Positions 43,580-52,024 of a stretch of 64,000 nt of DNA are shown in pieces (the stretch's first letter is position 1; every line of letters begins with the position of its first letter). Made by a program: the position numbers and the translations under genes. Under the pieces are notes generated by a model. The model was given only the letters and a program-made list of their open reading frames with translations, was not told where the DNA came from and made no database searches. The stretch is from Alphaproteobacteria bacterium (GTDB lineage Bacteria; Pseudomonadota; Alphaproteobacteria; UBA828), in the NCBI GenBank assembly GCA_011523425.1, contig WTGU01000046.1, positions 1-64,000 on the forward strand. Reading direction: 5' to 3'.

Positions 43580-44368
43580 CTACCGCCCGGTGAACTTGGG
43601 CCTGCGCTTCTCCATGAACGCGGTGCGTCCCTCGGTGTAGTCGGCGCTGGTGAAGCAGGCCGTCACCAGGTCCTCGCAGAGGGCCGCGTCGACGCCGTCG
43701 CCGGCGGCCCGTGCGAGCTCCCCGATCATGTGCTTGCTCGCCCGCATGGAGAGCGGCGCGTTGGCGGCGATGGCGGCGCAGTAGCGCTCGACCTCCTCGG
43801 CCAGCGTATCCGTGGGCACGGTCCGGTTGACGAGGCCGATGCGCTCCGCCTCGCTGGCGTCGAAGCGGCGCGCGGTGATGAGGATCTCCTTGGCGAAGGC
43901 GGGCCCGACGAGGTCGGTCAGCAGCTTGAGCGAGCCGACGCGGTAGCCGACCCCCAGTCTTGCGGCCGGAATCGCGAAGGTCGCGTCGGTTGCGGCGATC
44001 CGCATGTCGCAGGCGATGGCGAGGCCGAGTCCCCCGCCCATGCAGTAGCCGCGGATCATGGCGATCGTCGGCCGGTCGGCGCCCTTCAACCGGTGGGTAG
44101 CACCCTCGGCAAGCGCGTCGTAGGCCGCGACCGCCTCTTCGCTCGCGCGCGCGGTCGCGAACTCGGAGATGTCGGCGCCCGAGACGAAGGCCTTCTCGCC
44201 GGCGCCCCGCAGCACGATCACGCGGACCGCGGGGTCCGCCTCCAGCTCATCCAGCGCCTGCGGCAGCGCACGCCACATGGCGACGGAGAGCGCGTTGTGC
44301 TTCGCCGGGTTGTTGAAGGTGATCCAGCCGACGGCGCCGGCGGTCTCGACAAGCAGTTGATCGGTCAT
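43580..44368 (-). CDS. Enoyl-CoA hydratase/isomerase family protein
   Basis: A 262-aa crotonase-fold protein. The oxyanion-hole segments are FVSGADISEFA and GYCMGGGLGLAIACDMRIA. The Glu positions of true hydratases are only partly conserved (FAIPAARLGVGY replaces the usual FGxPEvxLG), so the reaction may differ from simple hydration. It lies downstream of a CoA transferase and a PrpB-like lyase on the same strand. Confidence 0.85.
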   Translation of the reverse strand: MTDQLLVETAGAVGWITFNNPAKHNALSVAMWRALPQALDELEADPAVRVIVLRGAGEKAFVSGADISEFATARASEEAVAAYDALAEGATHRLKGADRPTIAMIRGYCMGGGLGLAIACDMRIAATDATFAIPAARLGVGYRVGSLKLLTDLVGPAFAKEILITARRFDASEAERIGLVNRTVPTDTLAEEVERYCAAIAANAPLSMRASKHMIGELARAAGDGVDAALCEDLVTACFTSADYTEGRTAFMEKRRPKFTGR

Positions 44369-44380
44369 GTCATTCCCACG

Positions 44381-45574
44381 TCAGACAACACCGCGACCCC
44401 GCAGGTCCTCGATCGCCGCATCGTCGTAGCCGAGCGCCCCCAGAATCTCGCCGGTGTGGGCGCCGAGCTCGGGCGTCGCCGCATGGACGTTGAACGGCGT
44501 GCGGCTGAGCCGGGTCGCCTGGGAGACGATGCGGGTCGGCCCGAGGACCGGGTGCTCGACCGGATGTGCCATGCCGAGATGCTGTACCTGCGGGTCGTCG
44601 AACATCTCGTCGATGGCGTAGATCGGCCCGCAGGGCACGCCGGCCCGGTTGAGCGCGTCGACCCAGGCGGCGCTCGGCTTCGTGCGGGTGCGCCCGTTGA
44701 TGAGGCCGTTGAGCGCGGCGCGGTTCTCGGAGCGGGCCTCGCCGGTGGCGAAGCGTTCGTCGGTGATCAGTTCCGGCATGCCGAGCGCCTCGCACAGGCG
44801 CTCGTAGATGGCGCCGCCCGAGGTCGCGATGTTGATGTGGCCGTCGGCGGTCTCGAACACGCCGGTGGGGATGCTGGTGGGGTGGTCGTTGCCGGCCTGC
44901 CCCGGCGCCTCGCCCTCGAACAGGTAGCGCGCGGCCTGAAAGTCGAGCTGGGCGATCATCGCCTGCAGCAGGGAGGACTGCACCCACTGCCCCTTGCCCG
45001 AGCGCTCGCGCTCGAGCAGCGCGACGAGGATGCCGATCGCAGTGTAGAGGCCGGCGCTCAGGTCGGCGACCGGGATGCCGACGCGCATCGGCCCGCGGCC
45101 GGGCTCGCCGGTGATCGACATCAGCCCGCCCATGCCCTGGGCGATCTGGTCGAAGCCCGGGCGTTTCGCGTACGGCCCGTCCTGGCCGAAGCCGGAGAGG
45201 CTGGCGTAGACGAGGCGGGGGTTGAGCGCGCTCAGCGTCTCGTAGTCGATCCCCAGCCGCTGCTTCACGTCGGGCCGGTAGTTCTCCACCACCACGTCGG
45301 CGCCCGTCGCGAGCCGCTTGAAGATGGCGATGCCGTCCGGGTCCTTGAGGTTGAGGGTGAGGCTCCGCTTGTTGCGGTGCAGGTTCTGGAAGTCGGGGCC
45401 GTGGCGGCTCTTGATCGGGTCGTTCGCCGGCCCCGGCGTCCACGGCGCCTCGATCTTGATGACGTCGGCGCCCCAGTCCGCGAGCTGGCGCGCCGCGGTC
45501 GGTCCCGCCCGGTAGCGGGTGAGGTCGAGCACGGTGAAGCGCGCGAGCGCGCCGTCTGCCGGGGGATGCGTCAT
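44381..45574 (-). CDS. CaiB/BaiF family CoA transferase
   Basis: A 397-aa family III CoA transferase. Motifs: FTVLDLTRYRAGPTAARQLADWGADVIKIE, HRNKRSLTLNLKDPDG, and the catalytic Asp in RPGFDQIAQGMGGLM. The family moves CoA between carboxylic acids. ATG at 45574 is chosen because it gives the usual distance to VLDLTR. A GTG at 45622, overlapping the upstream stop, would add 16 residues. It shares a unit with a methylisocitrate-lyase-like gene. Confidence 0.88.
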   Translation of the reverse strand: MTHPPADGALARFTVLDLTRYRAGPTAARQLADWGADVIKIEAPWTPGPANDPIKSRHGPDFQNLHRNKRSLTLNLKDPDGIAIFKRLATGADVVVENYRPDVKQRLGIDYETLSALNPRLVYASLSGFGQDGPYAKRPGFDQIAQGMGGLMSITGEPGRGPMRVGIPVADLSAGLYTAIGILVALLERERSGKGQWVQSSLLQAMIAQLDFQAARYLFEGEAPGQAGNDHPTSIPTGVFETADGHINIATSGGAIYERLCEALGMPELITDERFATGEARSENRAALNGLINGRTRTKPSAAWVDALNRAGVPCGPIYAIDEMFDDPQVQHLGMAHPVEHPVLGPTRIVSQATRLSRTPFNVHAATPELGAHTGEILGALGYDDAAIEDLRGRGVV

Positions 45575-45618
45575 CGGAACCGTTCTACCGCCACCACTGC
45601 CGTCTTGGTAGTGCCCGC

Positions 45619-46512
45619 TCACTCCTCCGAGAAGTCGCGGACCGCGCTGTCGAAGCGGCCGTAGCCGGCATAGTCCACGATCTCGTAGAGGTGCGCCCTG
45701 GTCATCATGCGCGGCACGAGGCCCGGCTGGTCGTCGGATTCGTCGAGCTCGCGGAGCCCGTCCTCGACGGCCTTCATGGCGAGCCGGAAGGCGGTGACCG
45801 GGTAGATCACCAGATTGTAGCCGAGCTCCGCCAGGGTACGGCGCGACAGCAGCGGCGACTTGCCGAACTCGGTCATGTTGGCCATCAGCGGCACGTTCAG
45901 GGCGGCGCGGAAGGCCTCGAACTCGCGCTCGTCCTGCAGCGCCTCGGGGAAGATCATGGCGGCGCCGGCATCGACATAGGCCTTGGCGCGGTAGATCGCC
46001 TTCTCCAGGCCCTCGGGACCGCGGGCGTCGGTGCGGGCGATGAGCAGGAAGTTCGGGTCGGTCCGGGCCTCGGCGGCGGCGCGCACGCGGCGCACCATCT
46101 CGGGCACCGGCACCAGGGTCTTGCGGTCGAGGTGGCCGCAGCGCTTGGGCGCCTCCTGGTCCTCGAGGTGGCAGCCGGCGAGGCCCGCCTCCTCCAGCAG
46201 GGCGACGGTGCGGGCGGCGTTGAGGGGCGCGCCGAAGCCGGTGTCGATGTCCACGATGACGGGCAGCGTGCAGGCGCGCACGATCGCCTGCGCGCGGGCC
46301 GTGACCTCGCTCTGCGTCACCAGCCCGATATCGGGCAGGCCGAGATCGGCGGCGAGCGCCGCGCCCGAGACGTAGACGCCGTCGAAGCCCTGGCGCTCGA
46401 TCAGCTTCGCGACGATCGGCGCAAACGCGCCGGGGAAGCGCAGCAGGCCGCCGCGGTCGAGCGCCTCCCGCAGAGCGCGGCGGCGCGCCGGCGCGGGTGC
46501 CGCCGCGATCAC
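45619..46512 (-). CDS. Isocitrate lyase/PEP mutase superfamily protein (methylisocitrate lyase-like)
   Basis: A 297-aa TIM-barrel enzyme. The catalytic loop motif is EAPKRCGHLDRK (KRCGH as in PrpB), with metal-binding Asp in VDIDTGFGAP and the LEDQ motif. PrpB cleaves 2-methylisocitrate to pyruvate and succinate, but oxaloacetate decarboxylases and related lyases share these motifs. No prpC or prpD lies nearby, so the exact substrate is open. The start is GTG at 46512. Confidence 0.85.
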   Translation of the reverse strand: MIAAAPAPARRRALREALDRGGLLRFPGAFAPIVAKLIERQGFDGVYVSGAALAADLGLPDIGLVTQSEVTARAQAIVRACTLPVIVDIDTGFGAPLNAARTVALLEEAGLAGCHLEDQEAPKRCGHLDRKTLVPVPEMVRRVRAAAEARTDPNFLLIARTDARGPEGLEKAIYRAKAYVDAGAAMIFPEALQDEREFEAFRAALNVPLMANMTEFGKSPLLSRRTLAELGYNLVIYPVTAFRLAMKAVEDGLRELDESDDQPGLVPRMMTRAHLYEIVDYAGYGRFDSAVRDFSEE

Positions 46513-46652
46513 GGGCGGGCTTCCGGCTGCGGGCGTGCCCGGCCGATCAGGGTGCAGCCCTGTATGCGATGGTATATGGTGCGGCGGGCCGCCCCGCCAC
46601 GGGCAGGGCAGGCACGCGTGCGCGCGGCGCTGTGGGGCAGAGGAGGAGATCG

Positions 46653-47756
46653 ATGAAGCTGGGCCTTTTCATGATGCCGATCCATAACCACGAGAGGGAC
46701 TATCACACGACCCTCATGGAGGATATCGAAGCGATCGTCCATGCTGATCGGCTCGGCTTCTCGGAGGCCTGGGTGGGCGAGCATTACAGCTCCAAGTCGG
46801 AGCAGATCACCTCGCCGCTGCTCTTCCTCGCGCATGTGCTGCCCCACACCAAGCAGATCGTCGCCGGCACGGGCGTCATCTGCCTGCCGCAGTACCACCC
46901 GGCGGTGACCGCCGGGCAGATCGCCATGTTCGACCACCTGGCGAAGGGGCGCTACATCGCGGGCGTCGGCCCCGGCGGGCTGCCGCCGGACTTCGAGATC
47001 TTCGGCGTCATGGATGCGGACCGCAACGCCATGATGGTCGAGGCCATCGACATCATGGTCGACATCTGGACCTCCGACCCGCCCTACGAGTTCAACGGCG
47101 AGCACTGGCAGATCTCCCTCAAGGACTGGATCTACGAGGATATCGGGCTGGGCTACATGGCCAAGCCCTATCAGAAGCCCTATCCGCCGCTCGCCATCTC
47201 CGCCATGAGCCCCTTCTCGGGCTCGATCAAGTTCGCGGGCTCGCGCGGCTACATCCCGATCTCGGCCAACTTCATCGGCACCTGGTCGGCGAAGTCCCAC
47301 TGGCAGGTCTATGCCGAGGCGGCGGCCAAGGCAGGGCATGCGACCGATCCGGAGATCTGGCGCGTCGCCCGCAACGTCCACGTGGACGAGACCGACGAGG
47401 CGGCCGAGGCCTTCGTCAAGAAGGCCGATGACAGCACCGACTGGTACTTCAGCTACCTCTTCAGGATCTTCGAGCGGGCGGAGATGAAGGGCCCCTTCGT
47501 CGTCAACCAGGGGGACGACCCGGCGGCGCTGACCCACGAATCGATCCGCGACAACTACACGATCTACGGCAGTCCGGAGACGGTGGCCGAGAAGATCCTG
47601 GCGCTGCGCGACGAGATCGGCCACTTCGGCACGCTGATGCTGACGGCGCAGGACTGGACCGACAAGGAGCGGATGAAGCGTTCCATGTCGCTGCTCGCCG
47701 AAGAGGTCATGCCCAAGGTCAACGCCGCCATCGGCGCGCGGGCGGCGGCCGAGTAG
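46653..47756 (+). CDS. LLM-class flavin-dependent oxidoreductase
   Basis: A 367-aa luciferase-like monooxygenase. It opens with KLGLFMMPIHNHERDYHTTLMED and shows WVGEHYSSKSEQITSPLLFLA, GTGVICLPQYHP, and LAKGRYIAGVGPGGLPPDFEIFG in outline, the FMNH2-binding barrel features of the LimB/bacterial luciferase group. It probably oxygenates an organic substrate with reduced flavin supplied elsewhere. A strong aggaggag ribosome-binding site precedes ATG 46653. It is divergent from the PrpB-like gene and upstream of an SDR gene. Confidence 0.9.
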   Translation: MKLGLFMMPIHNHERDYHTTLMEDIEAIVHADRLGFSEAWVGEHYSSKSEQITSPLLFLAHVLPHTKQIVAGTGVICLPQYHPAVTAGQIAMFDHLAKGRYIAGVGPGGLPPDFEIFGVMDADRNAMMVEAIDIMVDIWTSDPPYEFNGEHWQISLKDWIYEDIGLGYMAKPYQKPYPPLAISAMSPFSGSIKFAGSRGYIPISANFIGTWSAKSHWQVYAEAAAKAGHATDPEIWRVARNVHVDETDEAAEAFVKKADDSTDWYFSYLFRIFERAEMKGPFVVNQGDDPAALTHESIRDNYTIYGSPETVAEKILALRDEIGHFGTLMLTAQDWTDKERMKRSMSLLAEEVMPKVNAAIGARAAAE

Positions 47757-47790
47757 GCCCACCCGGCCGGCGCACGCCGGAGGGCGGGCG

Positions 47791-48519
47791 ACGAGCGACC
47801 ACGCGCTCATCACCGGCGGCGCACGGGGGATCGGCCGGGCCACGGCGGCCCGGCTCCGTGCCGACGGCTGCCGGGTCGTGGTCCTCGACCGGCTGGAGCC
47901 CGAAGACCCGGTGGACGCGTTCGTCGCCGTCGACCTTGCCGATGCGGATGCGACCGCAGGCGCCCTGGAGCGCGTGCTCGCTGGCCCCGCCATCACCCGG
48001 CTCGTCAACAATGTGGGCGCCGTGCGCCCGGCCCTGCTCGACGACGCGACGCTCGACGACTTCGACTACCTGATGGCGCTCAACGTGCGCTCGGCCATCC
48101 AGTGCACCAAGGCGCTGGCGCCGGGGATGCGCGCCGCCGGCTTCGGGCGGATCGTCAACGTCTCCAGCCGCTCGGTGCGCGGCAAGGAGCTTCGCACAAA
48201 CTACGCCGCGACCAAGGCGGCGCTGATCGGGCTGACCCGCACCTGGGCGCTGGAGCTCGGCGCAGACGGCATCACGGTCAACTGCATCTGCCCGGGGCCG
48301 ACGGCGACGGAGCTCTACGTCGAGGCCAATCCGCCGGAGTCGCCGCGCACCAAGGGCGCGCTCGCCGCCATCCCCGTCGGCCGCATCGGCACGCCCGAGG
48401 ACATGGCCCACGCCATCGCCTTCTTCCTCAGCAAGGACAGCGGCTTCGTCACCGGCCAGGCGCTGATGGTCTGCGGCGGCTCCAGCCTCGGTGCCCGCGA
48501 GAGCCTGGCGCCGGGCTGA
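47791..48519 (+). CDS. Short-chain dehydrogenase/reductase with probable ACG start
   Basis: A 242-aa SDR enzyme. The NAD(P)-binding motif is TGGARGIGRATAARL at the very start, with LVNNVGAV as the NNAG equivalent, catalytic Ser in NVSSRS and YAATK as YxxxK. The first conventional start codon in frame is GTG 47878, but it would remove the whole Gly-rich motif. The family-like start is ACG at 47791, encoding (M)SDHALITGGARGIG, eight bases after a GGAGGG Shine-Dalgarno-like run. This may be a rare ACG start or a point mutation of ATG that weakens the gene. Confidence 0.75.
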   Translation, partial: TSDHALITGGARGIGRATAARLRADGCRVVVLDRLEPEDPVDAFVAVDLADADATAGALERVLAGPAITRLVNNVGAVRPALLDDATLDDFDYLMALNVRSAIQCTKALAPGMRAAGFGRIVNVSSRSVRGKELRTNYAATKAALIGLTRTWALELGADGITVNCICPGPTATELYVEANPPESPRTKGALAAIPVGRIGTPEDMAHAIAFFLSKDSGFVTGQALMVCGGSSLGARESLAPG

Positions 48520-48537
48520 CTCTCCCGATTGGCGCAT

Positions 48538-49640
48538 TCACAATAGTTTGCAGCGCCGATCAGTCTTGACCCCCTCAGTCGAACTAGAGGCTAATGGAAT
48601 GATAGAGTTCGTCTATACTTGTTGAACAATTCTCTACAAGTGAGATTTGTGTCCATATTGACGTACATGGGTGAGCCGCAGAGTTCTTGAAGCTCTGGAG
48701 TGATAACCCGCAGGTCTTCATCAGAAATGCCGAATGCGGTTCCGTAAAAATTGCACACCTTGTTTAGTAACTTTATTTCATCAGAAGATGACTTCAGCAG
48801 TTCTATATTTTGTGGATGATAAGCAAAGCCTAGGAAAACTAAAGTGTCGGAAGTTACCACCCGTTTTCTAATTCTCACTATATCGCTCGCTTCCGTGTCC
48901 GTTCCCTCGGTAAACGTTTTGATTTGCTGTGCGAGCGTCACTAGGTCTTGGGCGCCCGGCTCAGCGCCAAAATCCATTTGAGCTGGTCCGTCGGTCCAAG
49001 GGAGTGAGCCCACCGCACCATAAGGATGAAATATATCCATTTCGTTGACAAGAGACACGGCAGCGTCGGCGCTTAGTCCGTAATAGTTCTGTATTGAATG
49101 ATAGAGAAAGTGCTCTATACAACGGTCATAGTTGAAGATAATGAGTGTGATTGCAGAGAGGCGTTCTTTAAGCCCCTCTGCTTGACAGTTCTCGGAGATG
49201 CATTGCCAGAATACATTGAACCAAGTCTCTTCGAGAGACTTAAAATTCAACGTATTGTCTGAATTGTTACGATCAATGAATAGGAGACTTTTCTTTTCCG
49301 CGTCCAAGATCGATCTGACGATGGCCAGCTTTCCACAGAACTCAATTTTCTCATTTCCTCGATGAGAATCTATGAAGTTGTCGATTGACATTGCTTGCGG
49401 TAGAGCGTCACGCATTTTCCAGCAAGCGTGAAGGTGCGGGTTGATATCACGAAAGCAAGCACCGAGTGATGCTGCAATTGTTCGATCTCCAGAAATTTGC
49501 TCTATAAGTTGAAACCTAACGTCAAGAATTCTTGCTATGGATGTTTTTAGGTCAGCGCTGGTTGGAAGGCCGGCTTCCTGACTCGCTCCGGCCCCGACCA
49601 CGATCACTGTCTTCTTTGGTTGCATGGCAAACTCCAAGGA
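48538..49640. other. AT-rich single-gene island
   Basis: Base composition changes abruptly here: lines between about 48540 and 49560 are near 40% GC by eye, against about 70% on both sides. The island contains one gene, a SIR2-like protein. No integrase, transposase, tRNA or clear direct repeats at the edges were found. The boundaries are approximate. Confidence 0.7.
48591..49625 (-). CDS. SIR2-like domain protein, candidate defence NADase
   Basis: A 344-aa protein with SIR2-like superfamily features. GAGAS plus AGLPT are at residues 11-22, the NYD motif is at 165-167 in LIIFNYDRCIEHF, HPYG is at 200-203, and LVFLGFAYHPQN is at 262-273. The Asn and His expected for NAD cleavage are present. 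Proteins of this type are effectors in several antiphage systems (for example Thoeris, DSR), where NAD depletion stops infection. No partner gene is adjacent. The codon use is AT-rich, unlike every neighbour, which indicates recent transfer. ATG 49625 has GGAG six bases upstream. Confidence 0.7.
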   Translation of the reverse strand: MQPKKTVIVVGAGASQEAGLPTSADLKTSIARILDVRFQLIEQISGDRTIAASLGACFRDINPHLHACWKMRDALPQAMSIDNFIDSHRGNEKIEFCGKLAIVRSILDAEKKSLLFIDRNNSDNTLNFKSLEETWFNVFWQCISENCQAEGLKERLSAITLIIFNYDRCIEHFLYHSIQNYYGLSADAAVSLVNEMDIFHPYGAVGSLPWTDGPAQMDFGAEPGAQDLVTLAQQIKTFTEGTDTEASDIVRIRKRVVTSDTLVFLGFAYHPQNIELLKSSSDEIKLLNKVCNFYGTAFGISDEDLRVITPELQELCGSPMYVNMDTNLTCRELFNKYRRTLSFH

Positions 49641-49742
49641 CCGGTGTTTGAACGACGACCGACCTGTCTGAAGGATCGCCGATGCTGCGCTTCAGACCGG
49701 ACGGACGAAGGCGCCGGTGCCGGGGACCACCGAGCCGCCCCC

Positions 49743-50114
49743 TCAGTCTTCCGGCAGCGCGTAGTAGTCGCCGGCGAAGGCGGTGTAGATGTGACGCTCG
49801 ATGGCGAGCCCGGTGGCGCCGTCGAGCGTGCCCGCGGTGATCGAGATGCGCTCCTCGCCCGCCGGATCCCAGAACAGGTTGCCGCCGCAGCGGTTGCAGA
49901 AGCCGCGCCGCGCGGACTCCGATGAGTCGTACCAGACGAGGGTCTCGTCCGCCTCGATGGCGAAGCGGTCGTTCGGCACCGAGGTCATGGCCGCGTGGTG
50001 GCCGGACGTCTTGCGGCACTGAATGCAGTGGCAGGCGACGACCGGGCGCAGGGGGCCGGTCGCCCGGTATCTGACGCCGCCGCAAAGGCAGCCTCCGGTG
50101 TGCACCTCGCTCAC
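49743..50114 (-). CDS. GFA/CENP-V-family zinc protein
   Basis: A 123-aa protein of the glutathione-dependent formaldehyde-activating enzyme fold. The zinc-binding cysteines are in GGCLCGGVRY, VACHCIQCRKTSG and FCNRCGGNLFW. The family binds zinc and sometimes glutathione adducts, but most members have no proven reaction. GTG at 50114 is chosen because GGGGGAGG lies just before it. Confidence 0.85.
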   Translation of the reverse strand: MSEVHTGGCLCGGVRYRATGPLRPVVACHCIQCRKTSGHHAAMTSVPNDRFAIEADETLVWYDSSESARRGFCNRCGGNLFWDPAGEERISITAGTLDGATGLAIERHIYTAFAGDYYALPED

Positions 50115-50146
50115 GTCCTCCCCCTGTCGCCGTCGCGCTCCGCCCG

Positions 50147-50389
50147 TCAGCTCCGGGGCTGGACCATGGTGCAGGTGATGACCTCCTCGCCGAGGGCCTT
50201 GCACGCTTCCAGGCGGTGCAGGCCTTCCACGAGCACGTAGCGGGCGCCGTCCTCGCGCACCAGGATCGGCACCTTCAGCCCGTCCTCGAGGATGCTCTCG
50301 GCGAGCGCGTCGACCGTCGCCTGCTTGAGCGTGCGGCGGCGCTTGGCCGGCACGTAGATGTCGACGATGGCGAGGTCCTTGTTCTCCAG
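50147..50389 (-). CDS. Small ParB-N-terminal-domain-like protein
   Basis: An 80-aa protein made only of a ParB/sulfiredoxin-like nuclease fold: IYVPAKRRRTLKQATVDALAESILEDG, then VPILVREDGARYVLVEGLHRLEACKALGEEVI. It lacks the helix-turn-helix and C-terminal domains of chromosome ParB. The start is uncertain. CTG at 50389 (family-like length, after an AGGGAGGAG run) or GTG at 50464 (adds an Arg-rich 25-residue tail) are the options; no ATG fits. Stand-alone ParB-N proteins may bind nucleotides or act as small regulators; this one is unassigned. Confidence 0.7.
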   Translation of the reverse strand: MENKDLAIVDIYVPAKRRRTLKQATVDALAESILEDGLKVPILVREDGARYVLVEGLHRLEACKALGEEVITCTMVQPRS

Positions 50390-50584
50390 TAGCGGCGTCG
50401 TCTCCTCCCTGCTCCGGCGGCGTCTCAGTCGCGTGCCGCACCGACTCTCGCAAAGCCGCTCCACCCGCGCAATGTCGCCCCGCGGCCGCGAGCGCCCGGC
50501 GCCGGGGGGATATGAAAAACGCACTCTCCGCGGCATGATGGGCAGGCGAGGAATGAAGGTTCTCGACGCTCCGGGGAGGCGACG

Positions 50585-51997
50585 ATGACTGCGACCGTGA
50601 TACGGAACGGGCGGATCGTGACCGCCGTGGACGACTACACGGCCGACATCCTGATGGAGGACGGCCGCGTGCGCATGATCGGCACCGACCTGCCCGTGGG
50701 CGAGGGCGTGGCGGCGCACGATGCTGAAGGTCTGCTCGTGCTGCCGGGCGGCGTCGACGTGCATACCCACCTCGACTGGGACTTCGGGCCCGCGCGCACG
50801 GCGGACACCTTCTACACGGGCTCCCAGGCGGCCGCTTTCGGCGGCACCACCACGCTCGTCGACTTCGCCGCCCAGGTGAAGGGCACCAGCCCGCTCGCCG
50901 GCCTCGCCGACTGGCACGAGCGCGCTTCGGTCGCCGCCATCGATGTCGGCGCGCACATGATCATGACCGACGTGAACGACCAGACCCTCGTCGACATGAA
51001 GAGCCTGATCCACGACGAGGGCGTGACCACCTTCAAGCTCTTCACCGCCTATCCCGACGTGCTGATGATCGACGACGGCCAGATCTTCAGGACCATGCGG
51101 CTGGTCGGCGCCAACGGCGGCATGGTGCAGGTCCATGCGGAGAACGGCCACGTCATCGACGTGCTGGTGCAGGAGGCGCTCGACGCCGGCAACACCAGCC
51201 CCAAGTGGCACATGCTGACGCGACCGACCCTGATGGAGGGCGAGGCGACGCACCGGGTGATCCGCATCGCCGAGCTTGCCGAGGCGCCGGTCTACCTCGT
51301 GCATCTCTCGGCCGGCGAGGCGCTGGACGCGGTGACGGAAGCGCGCGACCGCGGGCTCCCGGTCCATGCCGAGACCTGCCCGCACTATCTCTTCCTCACC
51401 GACGAGGAATACGACCGGCCGGGCTTCGAGAGCGCGAAGTTCGTGATGACGCCGCCGCTGCGCGGCGCCGCGCACCAGCACGCGCTCTGGCGCGGGCTGA
51501 AGACCGACGACCTGCAGGTGATCGCCACCGATCACTGCCCCTTCTGCTTCAGCGAGAACGTGCTGGGCGTGCGCTTCTCCAAGGAGCTCGGGCGCGACGA
51601 CTTCAGCAAGATCCCCAACGGCGCACCGGGGCTCGAGACTCGCATGCCGCTGGTCTACGACGGCGGCGTGCGCAGCAACGGCATGTCGCTCAACCGCTAC
51701 GTGGAGCTCACCGCCACCGCGCCGGCGAAGCTCTTCGGCCTCTTCCCGCGCAAGGGCACCATCGCGGTCGGCTCCGATGCCGACATCGTGCTCTTCGATC
51801 CCGACGAGACCTGGACCATCCGCGCCGCCGAGCACCACAGCCGGGTCGAGTACTCGATGTTCGAGGGGCGCGAGGTCACCGGCCGGGTGAGCAAGGTGTT
51901 CCTCAGGGGCGAGCTCATCGTCGACGGGCGCGAGTGGCTCGGCCGCGAGGGCGGTGGCCAATTCGTGAAGCGCGGCCAGGCGGGGAAGGCGAAATAG
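50585..51997 (+). CDS. Dihydropyrimidinase/hydantoinase
   Basis: A 470-aa cyclic amidohydrolase. Zinc ligands: HTHLD near residue 60, the carboxylated Lys in TTFKLFTAY (about 148), His in VQVHAENG and VHLSAGEA, and Asp in VIATDHCPFCF. It hydrolyses dihydropyrimidines or hydantoins to N-carbamoyl amino acids. It has normal length and an ATG after ggggaggcgac. With the nearby isochorismatase-family amidase it suggests a carbamoyl-compound pathway. Confidence 0.88.
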   Translation: MTATVIRNGRIVTAVDDYTADILMEDGRVRMIGTDLPVGEGVAAHDAEGLLVLPGGVDVHTHLDWDFGPARTADTFYTGSQAAAFGGTTTLVDFAAQVKGTSPLAGLADWHERASVAAIDVGAHMIMTDVNDQTLVDMKSLIHDEGVTTFKLFTAYPDVLMIDDGQIFRTMRLVGANGGMVQVHAENGHVIDVLVQEALDAGNTSPKWHMLTRPTLMEGEATHRVIRIAELAEAPVYLVHLSAGEALDAVTEARDRGLPVHAETCPHYLFLTDEEYDRPGFESAKFVMTPPLRGAAHQHALWRGLKTDDLQVIATDHCPFCFSENVLGVRFSKELGRDDFSKIPNGAPGLETRMPLVYDGGVRSNGMSLNRYVELTATAPAKLFGLFPRKGTIAVGSDADIVLFDPDETWTIRAAEHHSRVEYSMFEGREVTGRVSKVFLRGELIVDGREWLGREGGGQFVKRGQAGKAK

Positions 51998-52024
51998 GGA
52001 AGGCGGGCGCGAGCCGACGCGACG

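Noticed and set aside
48520-49742. Transposon or integrative element around the SIR2-like gene
   Set aside because: No integrase, transposase, terminal inverted repeats or clear target-site duplication could be found at the edges, so only an AT-rich island is reported.
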